This document shows, one piece after another, positions 44,162 to 52,089 of a DNA stretch of 64,000 nucleotides. The first letter of the stretch is position 1, and each line of letters opens with the position of its first letter. Both the position numbers and the translations under genes were made by a program. The notes beneath the pieces were generated by a model, which was given only the letters and a program-made list of their open reading frames with translations, did no database searches and had not been told where the DNA came from. Source of the DNA: an uncultured Altererythrobacter sp. (GTDB lineage: Bacteria > Pseudomonadota > Alphaproteobacteria > Sphingomonadales > Sphingomonadaceae); assembly GCA_913055875.1 (NCBI GenBank), contig CAJXJY010000010.1, positions 1 to 64,000 on the forward strand, read 5' to 3'.

Positions 44162-44653
44162 TCAGCCCTCGCCGCCGTCCCCGGCCGGTTTGCTCTGCAG
44201 CTGGACGTAGTTCTCGAGTCCCATCCGCTCGATCATGTCGAACTGCGTTTCGAGGAAGTCGACATGCTCCTCCTCGCTTTCGAGGATGCGTTCGAAGATT
44301 TCGCGGCTGACATAGTCGCGCACCTTCTCGCAATGCTCGATCGCGTCGCGCAGCAGCGGAATCGCCTCCTGCTCCATCGCGAGGTCGGCCTTGAGGATTT
44401 CCTCGACCGTCTCGCCGACCTTCAATTTGTGGATCGCCTGGAAGTTGGGCAGGCCGTTGAGGAACAACACGCGCTCGGCGAGGATGTCGGCGTGCTTCAT
44501 CTCGTCGATCGACTCGTGCCGCTCGTATTCGGCAAGCTTGTGGACGCCCCAATCGAGCAGGACGCGATAATGCAGCCAGTACTGGTTGATCGCGGTCAGC
44601 TCGTTGGTGAGCGCCTTGTTGAGGAACTCGATGACCGTTTCGTCGCCCTTCAT
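44162..44653 (-). CDS. bfr: Bacterioferritin
   Basis: Iron-storing 24-mer that oxidises Fe2+ and keeps a ferric core. The 163 residues carry the ferroxidase ligands Glu18, Glu51 and His54, further Glu residues around 94-130 (ILESEEEHVDFLETQFD), and Met52, the axial heme ligand of true bacterioferritin. The length is standard. The bfd gene lies upstream on the same strand, 124 bp away. The gap holds a terminator for bfd and a candidate iron box (44752-44766). Confidence 0.95.
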   Translation of the reverse strand: MKGDETVIEFLNKALTNELTAINQYWLHYRVLLDWGVHKLAEYERHESIDEMKHADILAERVLFLNGLPNFQAIHKLKVGETVEEILKADLAMEQEAIPLLRDAIEHCEKVRDYVSREIFERILESEEEHVDFLETQFDMIERMGLENYVQLQSKPAGDGGEG

Positions 44654-44725
44654 GGCCCGTCTCCTGTGCGTGGGGAACGCGCGAGCCTATGCGCTTCGCG
44701 CGCCCTCATGACAAGGGTTCGACTG

Positions 44726-44748
44726 CGAAAAAACGGCGGAATTCCGCC
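44726..44748 (-). terminator. Terminator of bfd
   Basis: The perfect palindrome GGCGGAATTCCGCC (44735-44748) is followed on the minus strand by GTTTTTTC. It ends bfd transcription 30-50 bp after its stop codon, so bfr needs its own promoter. Confidence 0.7.
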
Positions 44749-44751
44749 ATT

Positions 44752-44766
44752 TGCGAGCGATTTGCG
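44752..44766. promoter_or_regulatory. Candidate iron-responsive box upstream of bfr
   Basis: TGCGAGCGATTTGCG resembles two sites upstream of bfd (44983-44997 and 45010-45024). The shared pattern TGCGA-n-n-ATT(C/T)GC(A/G) is palindromic and close to a 7-1-7 Fur-type layout. Its position 99 bp before the bfr start suits an iron regulator; the identity of the factor is a guess. Confidence 0.35.
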
Positions 44767-44777
44767 TTAGCGGAAAG

Positions 44778-44972
44778 TCAGGCCGCGACGGCGTGGCGGC
44801 ACAGGTTCATCGCGCGTTCCTCGAACAGGATGTCCTCGGCATCCTCAAGGCACTGGCTGCAATCGGGGCGCTTGCCGAGCGCGGCATAGACCGCTTCCGC
44901 ATCGCCGGAAGTATGCCGCGCGGCGCGGCGCAGCTCGCTCTCCCTGATGGCGTTGCAGATGCAGACGTACAT
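44778..44972 (-). CDS. bfd: Bacterioferritin-associated ferredoxin
   Basis: [2Fe-2S] protein that reduces the ferric core of bacterioferritin so that iron can be released. The 64 residues carry the Bfd ligand pattern Cys4, Cys6 and Cys38, Cys41 (MYVCICNAIRE and PDCSQC) in the BFD-like helix-turn-helix fold. ATG 44972 follows GCAGGAGCC, a clear ribosome-binding site; an in-frame region upstream is not coding. It is next to bfr, as in many proteobacteria. Confidence 0.95.
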   Translation of the reverse strand: MYVCICNAIRESELRRAARHTSGDAEAVYAALGKRPDCSQCLEDAEDILFEERAMNLCRHAVAA

Positions 44973-44982
44973 TCGCGGCTCC

Positions 44983-45024
44983 TGCGAGTGATTCGCAGAT
45001 GCCAATCTATGCGAACAATTCTCA
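44983..45024. promoter_or_regulatory. Two candidate iron boxes upstream of bfd
   Basis: TGCGAGTGATTCGCA (44983-44997) is a near-perfect palindrome. TGCGAACAATTCTCA (45010-45024) is its close relative 12 bp away. Both match in part the 7-1-7 Fur consensus (TGATAAT-n-ATTATCA), best on the reverse strand of the second site. Together with the box at 44752 they form a set around the bfd/bfr genes. Confidence 0.4.
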
Positions 45025-45138
45025 ATAGCAAGAGATTTGTTCGCGCGGTCGGGACGTCCGTCCCTCCCTTGGCTGTTCCTTCCCACGCCCCGCGTTCGGG
45101 ATTAGGAAGGATTCCGGGGAAATGCTTCCCCCGGACGG

Positions 45139-45250
45139 CGGCCACCCCGACTATAGTATCCTATGGGTGGCCGGGTGGGGGCGTGGGATGGAACAGCCCC
45201 GGTGGTCCGACACCTGCCACGTAGCAACAGGTCGCCTCACCACCGGAAAA
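45139..45250. repeat. Family B palindromic element, copy 3 (variant)
   Basis: The hairpin CGGCCACCC (45139-45147) / GGGTGGCCG (45165-45173) closes the 17-nt loop CGACTATAGTATCCTAT, nearly that of copies 1 and 2, though the stem sequence is different. At 45201-45244 is the nested hairpin with outer stem GGTGGT/ACCACC and inner CCTG/CAGG, followed by GGAAAA. Further GC-rich remains reach 45290 (GGGGCCGGTGCCGC). The GAGTC head is absent. The gap 44973-45304 between bfd and the DUF418 gene is filled by the bfd control region and this element. Confidence 0.75.
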
Positions 45251-45304
45251 CGACATGCGTGGCCGGGTGGGAGGGGGCCGGTGCCGCATTCAACAAAGCC
45301 GACG

Positions 45305-46600
45305 CTAACGCCGCAGCGGAAAGCGTTGCCAGTAGGTCAGGCAGCGCCACAGCCATTCGAGCGGGCCGTAGCGGAACCGCGCCAGCCACGGCTTCGACCA
45401 GGCCAGCATCACGATCCACGCGCCGAGCACCACGAGGTAGAGCTGCGGCCGGGTGAGATCGCCCCACAGCCCGCCGGCCCAGGGATGGAACACCAGCATC
45501 ATCAGCACCGACGTGCCGAGATAGTTCGAAAACGCCATGCGTCCCGCGGCCGACAGGCGCTGCCCGAGCCAGCCGGTCGCATGCGCGCCCCACAGCGCCA
45601 GCAGGGCCGCAAGCCCGATCACCACCGGCAACCGCGGCAGCGCGGAGAATGCGGTGAAGGCCGACAGGCTCGACCAGTAGGTGATCCCGACCTCGTGCAC
45701 CCACAGCGCGATCGGGATCGTCAGCGCAGTCCCCGCGATGAGGCCGATCCAGCCCCACAGGCGCATCCTGCCCCGGTCGGTCCCGCCGCCGAAAAAACCC
45801 CTGTTGTAGAGCCCCATACCGATCAGCATCAGCGGCAGGGTTTCGAGCACGAACAGGACCAGCATGAACAGCGGATCGGTGGCATGCTGCGTAAAATTGT
45901 GAGTTACGAAATCGGCGTAGCTGCCTTCGGTCAGGATCGGCACCTCGGCCAAGTCGTCGGCCACGGCCTCGGCCTTGCCCTCGGCCAGCCCCTCGCGCAT
46001 TTCGGCGAACGCCGCCTGTTCGCCCATCGGCGTTTCGGCGACGAAGTAGCTCGGACCGAGCATCGCCGCGTAGAGCAGCGATCCGACGATATAGCCGAGC
46101 ACGCCGACGATCAGTTGCGTCTTCCCAGTCCAGCGCAGGCACAGCATCGCGACGAAACCCGCGACCGAATAGAGTATCAGAATGTCGCCGCGCCAGATGA
46201 AATAGAAATGGACAAGCCCGAACACCAGCAGCCAGAGCAGTCGCCGCGCCTGCAGCGAGCGCCTCTCTCCGCGCGCCCATGCCTTTTCCATGAACAGCGC
46301 GAGCCCCGCGCCGAACAGCAGCGTGAACAGCCCGCGCATCTTGCCGTCGATCACCACGAACTGCACAACCCACAACCAGTCCGAGGTCGGACCGTGCTCG
46401 GTCAGGAACTGCTCGGGCCACATATAGGCGTTGAACGGCTGCCCGAAGGCGACGATGTTCGCCGCGAGGATCCCGAGCACCGCGATGCCGCGAATGAAAT
46501 CGAGGCTGGCGATGCGATCGGTCGCCTTGACCGGCCCGACGATTTCCGACTGGTCCGGCGTGCTCTGCCCGGCGTCGCGCATTGCTGTGGAATCGGCCAT
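45305..46600 (-). CDS. DUF418 family membrane protein
   Basis: Integral inner-membrane protein of 431 residues with about nine helices. It opens with IASLDFIRGIAVLGILAANIV (DUF418/heparan N-acetyltransferase-like start) and has the C-terminal DUF418 block GRMAFSNYLGTSVLMMLVF (about 355-373). Relatives are acyltransferase-like membrane enzymes, but no acceptor is known. A loop of about 70 residues (180-240) lies between helices and may be extracytoplasmic. It is a lone gene. Confidence 0.85.
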   Translation of the reverse strand: MADSTAMRDAGQSTPDQSEIVGPVKATDRIASLDFIRGIAVLGILAANIVAFGQPFNAYMWPEQFLTEHGPTSDWLWVVQFVVIDGKMRGLFTLLFGAGLALFMEKAWARGERRSLQARRLLWLLVFGLVHFYFIWRGDILILYSVAGFVAMLCLRWTGKTQLIVGVLGYIVGSLLYAAMLGPSYFVAETPMGEQAAFAEMREGLAEGKAEAVADDLAEVPILTEGSYADFVTHNFTQHATDPLFMLVLFVLETLPLMLIGMGLYNRGFFGGGTDRGRMRLWGWIGLIAGTALTIPIALWVHEVGITYWSSLSAFTAFSALPRLPVVIGLAALLALWGAHATGWLGQRLSAAGRMAFSNYLGTSVLMMLVFHPWAGGLWGDLTRPQLYLVVLGAWIVMLAWSKPWLARFRYGPLEWLWRCLTYWQRFPLRR

Positions 46601-46693
46601 ACATTCCCCCTCTCGGGAAAGGCATAGGCAGTATCGGGCCGGGTGGAAAGTCCCGCCGGAGGCAACGGCAAAGCTGCCGCGGCCGAATGCCCG

Positions 46694-47857
46694 CTATCGC
46701 GTCACCAGGCACGCCTGCCCGGCGCGCTTGAGGCTGTCGCAGGCCGATTGCGCGGCGGCGCGGCTGGCGAAGCCGCCCGCCTGCAGCTTGGTCAGCCTGC
46801 CCGCCGGAACCATGAAGCGCCGCTTGCCCGACAGTTCGGGACGGTCCTGCAGCCGCGCCCACAGCCGTTCGGCATTGCCGGCAACGCCGAACGCGCCGAG
46901 CTGGACGCGCCACGGACCATCGCCGGAGGACGTCGCCGGAGCGGGAGCGGGATCCCGGCGCACCGGAGCGGCAGCCTGGCGCGCAGGCGGAGGCGCAGCG
47001 CCGGGCGTCCGCGCAGGAGTCGTCGTGGGCCGGGCATAGTCGGCACCTGCGGTGGCGGGGCTTTCGGTGCCGGTGACGCGTTCCGCCTCGGCGATGGCGG
47101 CCTGCGCCGCGGCCACCGAAGGCGGCACACCGGCCCGGGCGACCGGTTCCGGAACGCGCGCCGCTCCGCGCGGGGGCAATGTCGCCGGCGGTGGCGCGGC
47201 GGCCTGGCGCGGCGGCGGCGCGGTTTCGGTAGCCTCGCGCCCGAGCGAAAGGTCGGCGGCGGCCATCTGCTGCGCCCGGCGCGCATCGGCCTCGCGGTTC
47301 AATTGCTGCGCCAGCGATTGCGCTGCCTGCCGCTGTTCGAGCGGGATGTAGCCGTCCATCTGCTCGATCGCGGGCGCGGCCTGCGGCAGCCCGGCGCCGT
47401 TCGCCAGCGTCAGCAGGGCATAGGCGCGGACCCAGTCCTTGGGTACCATGTCGCCGTTGAAATGCGCGATGCCGAGCAGGTATTGCGCGCGCGGATCGCC
47501 ACGATCGGCCGCACCGCGGATATAGGGCATCGCCTCCTCGCGGCGTCCGCCCTGGAACAGCAGCAACCCGTAATTGTCGGCGGCCTTGATATGGCCTTGC
47601 GCTGCGGCCTTGGCGTAGAGCACCTCGGCCTGTTTCTGGTTAGCCGGTACGCCGCGCCCGAGGCGGTAGGCCTGCGCCATGTTGAACTGCGCATCGGGAT
47701 CGCCCTGCGCCGCCGGACCGCGCCATTCGGCGACCGCACGGTCGTAATCGCCGCGCGCCCAGGCATCGACGCCGTCCTTGACGTCGGCCAGCGCCGGGCC
47801 CGCCGTGGCCAGCATCGCGCCGCCAGCAAGCATCGACAGTCTGCGTGCGATATTCAT
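46694..47857 (-). CDS. Sel1-repeat protein with C-terminal SPOR domain
   Basis: Exported protein of 387 residues with a signal peptide (MLAGGAMLATAGPALA, cut about 24). Several Sel1-like repeats span about 35-150 (GDPDAQFNMAQAYRLGRGVPANQKQAEVLYAKAA and similar units). A Pro/Ala/Arg-rich linker (about 190-310) and a SPOR domain (about 310-385, WRVQLGAFGVAGNAERLWARLQ) follow. SPOR domains bind denuded glycan at division sites, so this protein may act at the septum. It diverges from the ParA cluster, whose last gene also ends in a SPOR domain. Confidence 0.88.
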   Translation of the reverse strand: MNIARRLSMLAGGAMLATAGPALADVKDGVDAWARGDYDRAVAEWRGPAAQGDPDAQFNMAQAYRLGRGVPANQKQAEVLYAKAAAQGHIKAADNYGLLLFQGGRREEAMPYIRGAADRGDPRAQYLLGIAHFNGDMVPKDWVRAYALLTLANGAGLPQAAPAIEQMDGYIPLEQRQAAQSLAQQLNREADARRAQQMAAADLSLGREATETAPPPRQAAAPPPATLPPRGAARVPEPVARAGVPPSVAAAQAAIAEAERVTGTESPATAGADYARPTTTPARTPGAAPPPARQAAAPVRRDPAPAPATSSGDGPWRVQLGAFGVAGNAERLWARLQDRPELSGKRRFMVPAGRLTKLQAGGFASRAAAQSACDSLKRAGQACLVTR

Positions 47858-48092
47858 GTCCTGTGCGCCCCTGTTCGGCCTTTCCTGCCAGACTGACATA
47901 GTGAACGACCTGTTAGCAAAGAGTTTCTCGCCCCCACGATTTTCCGTCCAGCCGTGAGACAGTCAGGCCTTCATTCTTAAGCCGGGTGTGAGGCAGCGCC
48001 GATTAACCTAAAATTAGGGGTATCCTGCGATCCCCGGCGCAGAGCCCGCAATGGTGCGGGGATTTCAGGACGGTTTTTCAGGGGGACCAGCC

Positions 48093-48809
48093 TTGCGAGT
48101 ACTGGCATTGGCATCGCAGAAAGGCGGATCGGGCAAGACGACCCTGTCCGGGCATCTGGCGGTTCAGGCGCAGCGCGCCGGGGCCGGACCCGTTGTCTTG
48201 ATCGACATCGACCCGCAGGGTTCGCTCGCCGACTGGTGGAACGAGCGCGAGGCCGAATATCCGGCCTTCGCGCAGACCACCGTGGCGCGGCTGGCCAACG
48301 ACCTGCAGGTGCTGCGCCAGCAGGGTTTCAAGCTCGCGGTCATCGATACCCCGCCGGCGATCACCATGGCGATCCAGTCGGTCATCGGCGTCGCCGAACT
48401 GATCGTCGTCCCGACCCGTCCGAGCCCGCACGATTTGCGCGCCGTCGGCGCCACGGTCGATCTGTGCGAACGCGCGGGCAAGCCGCTGGTGTTCTGCGTC
48501 AATGCCGCGACGCCCAAGGCCAAGATCACGTCGGAAGCCGCGGTCGCGCTGAGCCAGCACGGCACCGTCGCCCCGATCACGCTCCACCACCGGACCGATT
48601 TCGCCGCCTCGATGATCGACGGCCGCACGGTGATGGAAGTCGATCCCGAAGGCCGCAGTGCAGCCGAAGTCACTGCGCTGTGGAACTATATCGCCGATCG
48701 CCTGGAAAAGAATTTCCGCCGCACGGTGTTCGCCGCGCCCAATTCGATGTCGCAAATGGCGGGCACCCACCGCCCGGCGGGCGGTTTCGGCCGCCGGGTC
48801 GCGCAGTAG
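48093..48809 (+). CDS. ParA family ATPase
   Basis: Deviant-Walker P-loop ATPase of 238 residues that may pattern cargo on nucleoid or membrane. It has the signature SQKGGSGKTTLSGHLA (8-23), DIDPQGS and the VIDTPPA Walker B region. It lacks an N-terminal DNA-binding domain, so it is of the small type Ib kind, and no parB-like gene with a KorB fold is adjacent. The TTG start at 48093 follows CAGGGGGACC as ribosome-binding site; an ATG 14 codons upstream is possible. It is the first of three genes on the plus strand. Confidence 0.85.
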   Translation: MRVLALASQKGGSGKTTLSGHLAVQAQRAGAGPVVLIDIDPQGSLADWWNEREAEYPAFAQTTVARLANDLQVLRQQGFKLAVIDTPPAITMAIQSVIGVAELIVVPTRPSPHDLRAVGATVDLCERAGKPLVFCVNAATPKAKITSEAAVALSQHGTVAPITLHHRTDFAASMIDGRTVMEVDPEGRSAAEVTALWNYIADRLEKNFRRTVFAAPNSMSQMAGTHRPAGGFGRRVAQ

Positions 48810-48827
48810 AGCGGAGGAAGCACCCCG

Positions 48828-49289
48828 GTGAGCGAACCCTCTTTCGCCTCCCTCAACCAGTCGCTTCTCGCCCGCAAGGGCGGCGCCAAGCCGGCCATGC
48901 GCCCGCAACACGGCCTGGTGCCGGCCGCCGCCGCACCCGCCGAACCGCTCGAGGATCTCGGCTGGAACGACATGGGCCATCACGACGAGGAAGAGAACGC
49001 CCAATCCAACGTCGTCCAGCTCCCGGCGCAGGACAACGACGTCCATCGTCAGCAGCAGGATCTGGCGGAAAAGGTGGCGGCCGAAGTTCGTCCGCGCAGC
49101 AGCGCGCTCAAGCGCGGCAAGCGCGCCGCCTTCACGCTCAGGCTCGATGCCGAACGCCATCTCAAGCTGCGGCTCGCCTGCACCGTCAGGAATCGCAGCG
49201 CGCAGCAGATCGTGACCGAGGCTCTCGACGCCATGCTCGCCGCGATGCCCGAAGTCGAAACGCTCGCAGCGCAAGTGAACCATAACTGA
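48828..49289 (+). CDS. Small protein with ribbon-helix-helix-like C-terminus
   Basis: The 153 residues split into an Ala/Pro/Asp-rich N-terminus (about 1-85, probably unfolded) and a basic C-terminal segment RAAFTLRLDAERHLKLRL, followed by NRSAQQIVTEALDAMLAAM. Its strand-helix-helix pattern is that of RHH DNA-binding proteins. Lying 18 bp after the ParA gene, it is the natural candidate for the ParA partner. This is an inference; no named family was recognised. Confidence 0.65.
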   Translation: MSEPSFASLNQSLLARKGGAKPAMRPQHGLVPAAAAPAEPLEDLGWNDMGHHDEEENAQSNVVQLPAQDNDVHRQQQDLAEKVAAEVRPRSSALKRGKRAAFTLRLDAERHLKLRLACTVRNRSAQQIVTEALDAMLAAMPEVETLAAQVNHN

Positions 49290-49310
49290 GGACCCACAGG
49301 GGAAGACACC

Positions 49311-50636
49311 ATGAGCAGCACCGCAAACCGCACACGGATGATCGCCCTGGTGGCATCGACCGCCCTTGCCTCGATGGCGCTGGGCGGCTGCAGCGGCAAG
49401 GCCGCGCCGCGCGCCGACATGTCCGCCAGCAAGGCGCAGGAGGCTCTTGCCAAGGGCAGGGCCAGCTCCGCGATCGAGCATGCCGAAGCCGCCGTGCTCG
49501 CCGAGCCGCGCAACGCATCCTACCGCGCGGTGCTCGCCGCGACCTATATGGAAGCCGGGCGCTTCCAGTCGGCCGCAACGACCTTCAAGGACGCGATGGC
49601 GCTCGGCGAACGTTCGCCGCGCATCGCGCTGAGCTACGCGCTCGCCGAAACCGCCGCGGGCAACAACCGCGCCGCGCTCGCCACGCTGGAGGAATGGCGC
49701 GACGCGATCGATCCGGCCGATCTCGGCCTGGCGCTGGCGCTGGCAGGAGCGCCCGACCGCGGCATCCACGTGCTCGGCAATGCCGTGCGCGCGGGCCAGA
49801 ACACGCCCAAGGTACGTCAGAACCTCGCCTATGCCTATGCCCTGCAGGGCAATTGGAGCGCGGCGCGGATCATGGCTGCCGAAGACGTGCCCGCCGACCA
49901 GCTCGACGAGCGGATCCGCGAATGGGCGCGCGTAGCGCAGCCCGAAGCCTATCAGCAACGCGTCGCATCGCTGCTCGCAGTGCCGGTCACCGGCGACAGC
50001 GGCCAGCCAGCCGCGCTGGCACTGAACAACAATCCGGGAACGCAAATGCTCGCGGCCGAGGCCGCGGCGCAGAACGACTACGCCTCTGCCGAAAATGCGG
50101 GCGAACTGCCCGCGCTGGCTGCCGCACCCGCCCAGCCGGCTGCATCGCGTCCGGCCGATTTCGAGGCCGCTTTCGCCGCGCCCGCACCGGCCGCTGCCGC
50201 GCCGACGCAGGCGAGCAGGCAGGCTGTCCGCTTCGTTTCCGACCCGGTGGTCCAGCAAGCGCCCGCCCCGCGCGTCGCCAGCGCACGCCGCGCGGTCGCT
50301 TCGCCCGAACCTGCTCCCGCCACCACCGCCGATCTCGCTGCGGCGGGCACGCATCTGGTCCAGCTCGGCTCATTCTCGAGCGAAGCGAGCGCCAAGCGCG
50401 CCTGGGGCATCTATTCCAAGCGCTATCCGCAACTGCGCGATCACGACATGGTCATCACCAGGGCGGTGGTGCGCGGCAAGACCTATTACCGCGTCTCCGC
50501 CGCCGGCTTCGCCAACAACAGCTCGCGCTCGATGTGTTCGACCGTGCGCCGCAGCGGCCACGGCTGCATCGCCTGGGCGGCGGGCAAGCCGCTTCCCGGC
50601 GCGGTCGACAACGGCATCCGCGTCGCTTCGCGCTAG
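49311..50636 (+). CDS. Lipoprotein with TPR and SPOR domains
   Basis: Exported protein of 441 residues. The lipoprotein signal (ASTALASMALGGCSG, lipobox Cys27) is followed by TPR-like helices (about 38-190, ALAKGRASSAIEHAEAAVLAEPRNASYRAVLA). A long Ala/Pro-rich linker (about 230-345) and a SPOR domain (about 347-420, HLVQLGSFSSEASAKRAWGIYS) complete it. It follows the RHH-type gene by 21 bp and is probably the end of that operon. A cell-division or septal site of action is inferred from SPOR. The terminator lies at 50678. Confidence 0.82.
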   Translation: MSSTANRTRMIALVASTALASMALGGCSGKAAPRADMSASKAQEALAKGRASSAIEHAEAAVLAEPRNASYRAVLAATYMEAGRFQSAATTFKDAMALGERSPRIALSYALAETAAGNNRAALATLEEWRDAIDPADLGLALALAGAPDRGIHVLGNAVRAGQNTPKVRQNLAYAYALQGNWSAARIMAAEDVPADQLDERIREWARVAQPEAYQQRVASLLAVPVTGDSGQPAALALNNNPGTQMLAAEAAAQNDYASAENAGELPALAAAPAQPAASRPADFEAAFAAPAPAAAAPTQASRQAVRFVSDPVVQQAPAPRVASARRAVASPEPAPATTADLAAAGTHLVQLGSFSSEASAKRAWGIYSKRYPQLRDHDMVITRAVVRGKTYYRVSAAGFANNSSRSMCSTVRRSGHGCIAWAAGKPLPGAVDNGIRVASR

Positions 50637-50677
50637 CGCTTTTCAACGAACCACAACAGCGAGTGGTAACTTCCCTG

Positions 50678-50704
50678 CCCCTCCCGGAAACGGGAGGGGT
50701 TTTT
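50678..50704 (+). terminator. Terminator of the ParA/RHH/TPR-SPOR operon
   Basis: CCCCTCCCG-GAAA-CGGGAGGGG followed by TTTTT (50700-50704). It is a textbook intrinsic terminator and also lies 3 bp from the convergent pyrC-like stop. Confidence 0.9.
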
Positions 50705-50706
50705 GT

Positions 50707-52089
50707 CTATCCGGGATAATTCCCCGAGCTGAGCAAAGGCCAGGCTTTCTCGTAGGGCATCACATTTTCGTGCTTCGCTCGCCAGTGAGCGTCGATGCCG
50801 TCCCAGCCATTCCCCTGAAACTCATGCCCGCATTCCGGGCAGATTTTCGACTCGCGCTCTTGCGAGAGTGCGACGCCGCCCTTGTAGAGCGCGGTCACCC
50901 TGCCCTGTGTCGGCTGGCCGTCGAACGGGGTGTTGCCCGCAGTCGCTTCCATCCTGGCGCTGCTGACGACCCACGGCTTGTCGGGATCGATCAGCGCGAT
51001 ATCCGCCTCCCAGCCCTTGCGCAATTGGCCCGCTTCTACGCCCAGCAGGCGCGCGGGCGTGGCGGCAAGCAGTTCGAAGGCGCGCGCCAGGTCGATCACG
51101 CCGTCGCGCACCAGCGTCAGTGTCATCGCGAGCAGGGTCTCCGCCCCGGCCATGCCGGGCTCGGCATCGGCGAAAGGCAGGCGCTTGTCCTCGGGACCGC
51201 GCGGGTCGTGGCCGCTGGCGACCACGTCGATGGTCCCGTCGCCGATCGCATCGATGACCGCTTGCCGATCCGCATCGCTGCGCAGCGGCGGGGACAGGCG
51301 CGCGAACGTGCGAAACTCCGCGGTGGCGAGGTCGGACAGCATGAAATGCGCCGGAGTCGTGCCGCAGCTGATGGCAACGCCGCGAACCTTGGCCGACCGG
51401 ATCAGGTCGAGTGCGGCGCGCGTGGTAATCTGGCGGAAATGCAGTTTCGCACCGGCCATTTCGGCCAGCGCAATATCGCGCGCGACCGCCAGGGCCTCGG
51501 CCTCGGCAGGCGCGCTCGGCAGACCGAGCCGGGTCGCCATCTCCCCGGCGGTGGCTGCCGCCTCGCCCACCAGCCAGCCATCCTCGGCATGGGCGACCAC
51601 GACGAGATCGAGCATAGCGGCATAGCGCAACAGCCGCAGCATCGCGCCCGAATCCGCAATCCAGCGCCGCCCCGTCGCGACCCCGCGCGCGCCCGCTTCC
51701 TTCATCAGCCCGAGCTCGGCCAGTTCGCGGCCCTCGAGCCCGCGGGTCGCGGCGGCGAGCGGGTGCACCCACAGATCGGGCTTGCCGCTCTTGGCGATGT
51801 AGGAAACGCGGCTCGGCAGATCGAGCGGCGGTGCCTGGTCGGGCATCAGCGCCGCGCGGGTGATACCGCCGAAATGAAACGCCGGCTTGTCGATCGCGAA
51901 TACGCCGAAATCGACCAGCCCGGGCGCAACGAGCCTGCCCTTCGCATCCACCACCTCGTCGCCGTCTTCCGCCGCAATATCGCCCACCGCAGCAATCGCA
52001 CCATCGACCAGCCGGATAACGCCCTCGTGCACGCCATCGGGCGTGACCAGCCTGCCGCCGGTGATCGTCACGGGCCGGGGCTGCTTCAT
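50707..52089 (-). CDS. pyrC: Dihydroorotase-like subunit without zinc ligands, fused to a C2H2-type zinc finger
   Basis: Product of 460 residues, homologous to dihydroorotase but probably inactive. The DXHXH metal motif is replaced by DFGVF (60-64) and the TDH motif by SGHDPRG. Outside these places the fold is recognisable ([30 protein letters not shown]). Non-catalytic PyrC homologues that assemble with PyrB are known in Pseudomonas, so a structural partner of PyrB is likely. Residues 411-460 are extra: C417PEC420 and H435WRAKH440 give a CX2C-X14-HX4H finger. ATG overlaps the pyrB stop. An active pyrC must be elsewhere. Confidence 0.82.
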   Translation of the reverse strand: MKQPRPVTITGGRLVTPDGVHEGVIRLVDGAIAAVGDIAAEDGDEVVDAKGRLVAPGLVDFGVFAIDKPAFHFGGITRAALMPDQAPPLDLPSRVSYIAKSGKPDLWVHPLAAATRGLEGRELAELGLMKEAGARGVATGRRWIADSGAMLRLLRYAAMLDLVVVAHAEDGWLVGEAAATAGEMATRLGLPSAPAEAEALAVARDIALAEMAGAKLHFRQITTRAALDLIRSAKVRGVAISCGTTPAHFMLSDLATAEFRTFARLSPPLRSDADRQAVIDAIGDGTIDVVASGHDPRGPEDKRLPFADAEPGMAGAETLLAMTLTLVRDGVIDLARAFELLAATPARLLGVEAGQLRKGWEADIALIDPDKPWVVSSARMEATAGNTPFDGQPTQGRVTALYKGGVALSQERESKICPECGHEFQGNGWDGIDAHWRAKHENVMPYEKAWPLLSSGNYPG

